Source of the DNA: an uncultured Armatimonadota bacterium
GTDB taxonomy: Bacteria > Armatimonadota > Armatimonadia > Armatimonadales > Armatimonadaceae
Length of the DNA stretch: 6,557 bases
Assembly (NCBI GenBank): GCA_903881535.1
Contig: CAIRTT010000162.1
Coordinates: 1-6,557, forward strand
Reading direction: 5' to 3'
This document shows, piece after piece, positions 6,208 to 6,557 of the stretch (positions within the stretch are counted from its first letter, which is position 1; each line of letters opens with the position of its first letter). Under the pieces are notes generated by a model. The model did not search any database and was not told the DNA's origin. It saw only the letters and a list, made by a program, of their open reading frames with translations. A program made the translations under genes and the position numbers.

Positions 6208-6314
6208 ACGTCTAAAACTATACCGCGGAGGTAGCACATACACCTATATAGTGTGAAGTGTACGTCTCTTGACGCTACAATCTATGCAAATTCTCACCGT
6301 TAGGAACCTATCCC
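6208..6314. promoter_or_regulatory. Divergent promoter region between the hypothetical gene and araF-like gene
   Basis: On the - strand, TATAGT (6222-6217) lies 9 nt before ATG 6207, and TATATA (6250-6245) lies 7 nt before GTG 6237. Either could drive a leaderless or near-leaderless message. On the + strand, TATAGT at 6247-6252 and TACAAT at 6276-6281 are -10 candidates for the araF-like gene, neither with a good -35. A TTGACG at 6269-6274 has no -10 at the right distance. CTATATAG (6244-6251) is a perfect 8 bp palindrome shared by both directions. The true start sites cannot be decided from sequence. Confidence 0.4.
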
Positions 6315-6557
6315 ATGCCACGACCTATGTTGTCAGGGTTGACAGTCACGCGTCGCACCATACTTGCTTCCCTTGCTGCCATCCCCGTGATTCTCGCTGC
6401 CGGGTGTAACACTGGGGGTACAGCCACGGGTAGCGGAGCCGGTGCATCGGATGTCAAGATAGGCTTTATCGTCAAATCAGCGACCGAGCCATGGTTCCAA
6501 TCCGAGTGGCAGTTCGCCGATGAAGCGGCAAAAAAGTACGGTTTTACCCTTGTAAAG
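6315..6557 (+). CDS. araF: AraF-like L-arabinose-binding lipoprotein, 5' part only
   Basis: Only the first 81 codons lie in the window; the frame is open at the right edge. The protein is the periplasmic binding component of a pentose ABC importer. Residues 1-30 form a signal peptide with a twin-arginine motif (T12-R-R-T-I-L17) and a lipobox ending at Cys31 (LAAGC), followed by a Gly/Thr/Ser/Ala-rich tether. From residue 47 the sequence aligns without gaps to mature E. coli AraF as I recall it, about 20 of 35 identical. Lys54, Glu58, Trp60 and Phe61 align with Lys10, Glu14, Trp16 and Phe17, known ligand-contacting residues of that protein. AGGA at 6302-6305, 9 nt upstream, supports ATG 6315. 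An in-frame ATG at 6327 would also keep the signal. Unlike E. coli AraF, this one is predicted to be lipid-anchored. Permease and ATPase genes (araG/araH type) are expected downstream but not seen. Confidence 0.88.
   Translation, partial: MPRPMLSGLTVTRRTILASLAAIPVILAAGCNTGGTATGSGAGASDVKIGFIVKSATEPWFQSEWQFADEAAKKYGFTLVK

Overview
The window is a stretch of ordinary bacterial chromosome or a metagenomic contig, coding-dense, with envelope and transport genes. It looks diderm: there is a SPOR-domain membrane protein and there are two substrate-binding proteins with lipoprotein signals, one with a twin-arginine motif. Some starts have a clear Shine-Dalgarno sequence (AGAAGG before oppC, AGGA before the araF-like gene). 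Two others have a -10 box 8-9 nt upstream of the ATG and no Shine-Dalgarno, which suggests leaderless transcripts. That mix is known in Deinococcota, Actinobacteriota and other non-model phyla. I cannot name the species; Armatimonadota or a similar lineage is only a guess.

Layout from left to right. Positions 1-302 hold two near-identical copies of a ~118 bp segment, 185 bp apart. Each carries a promoter, a ribosome binding site and the first seven codons (MSVDRNV) of a gene. The right copy continues into a full SPOR-domain gene (283-999, + strand). The left copy runs into unrelated sequence and gives only a 35-codon reading frame. Positions 1000-1204 are a non-coding gap between convergent genes, with a weak terminator-like hairpin for each direction. 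Positions 4670-1205 (- strand) are a compact oppA-oppB-oppC peptide ABC-transporter operon: a lipoprotein binding protein and two permeases, with no ATPase genes in the window. Positions 4671-4830 hold the operon's promoter and short repeated sequences that could be operators. Positions 6207-4831 (- strand) encode an alpha-helical protein of unknown function with a TPR-like hairpin and a C-terminal coiled coil. Positions 6208-6314 are a divergent promoter region. From 6315 to the right edge runs the 5' end of a gene for an AraF-like L-arabinose-binding lipoprotein.

Together the genes suggest a heterotroph importing peptides and pentose sugar. The oppABC proteins would form the binding protein and membrane channel of one importer and need ATPases encoded elsewhere. 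The araF-like gene probably opens an arabinose import operon beyond the window. I found no clear new system. The most unusual items are the duplicated promoter/start segment, the apparently leaderless oppA start with repeated upstream motifs, and the unrecognised coiled-coil protein.
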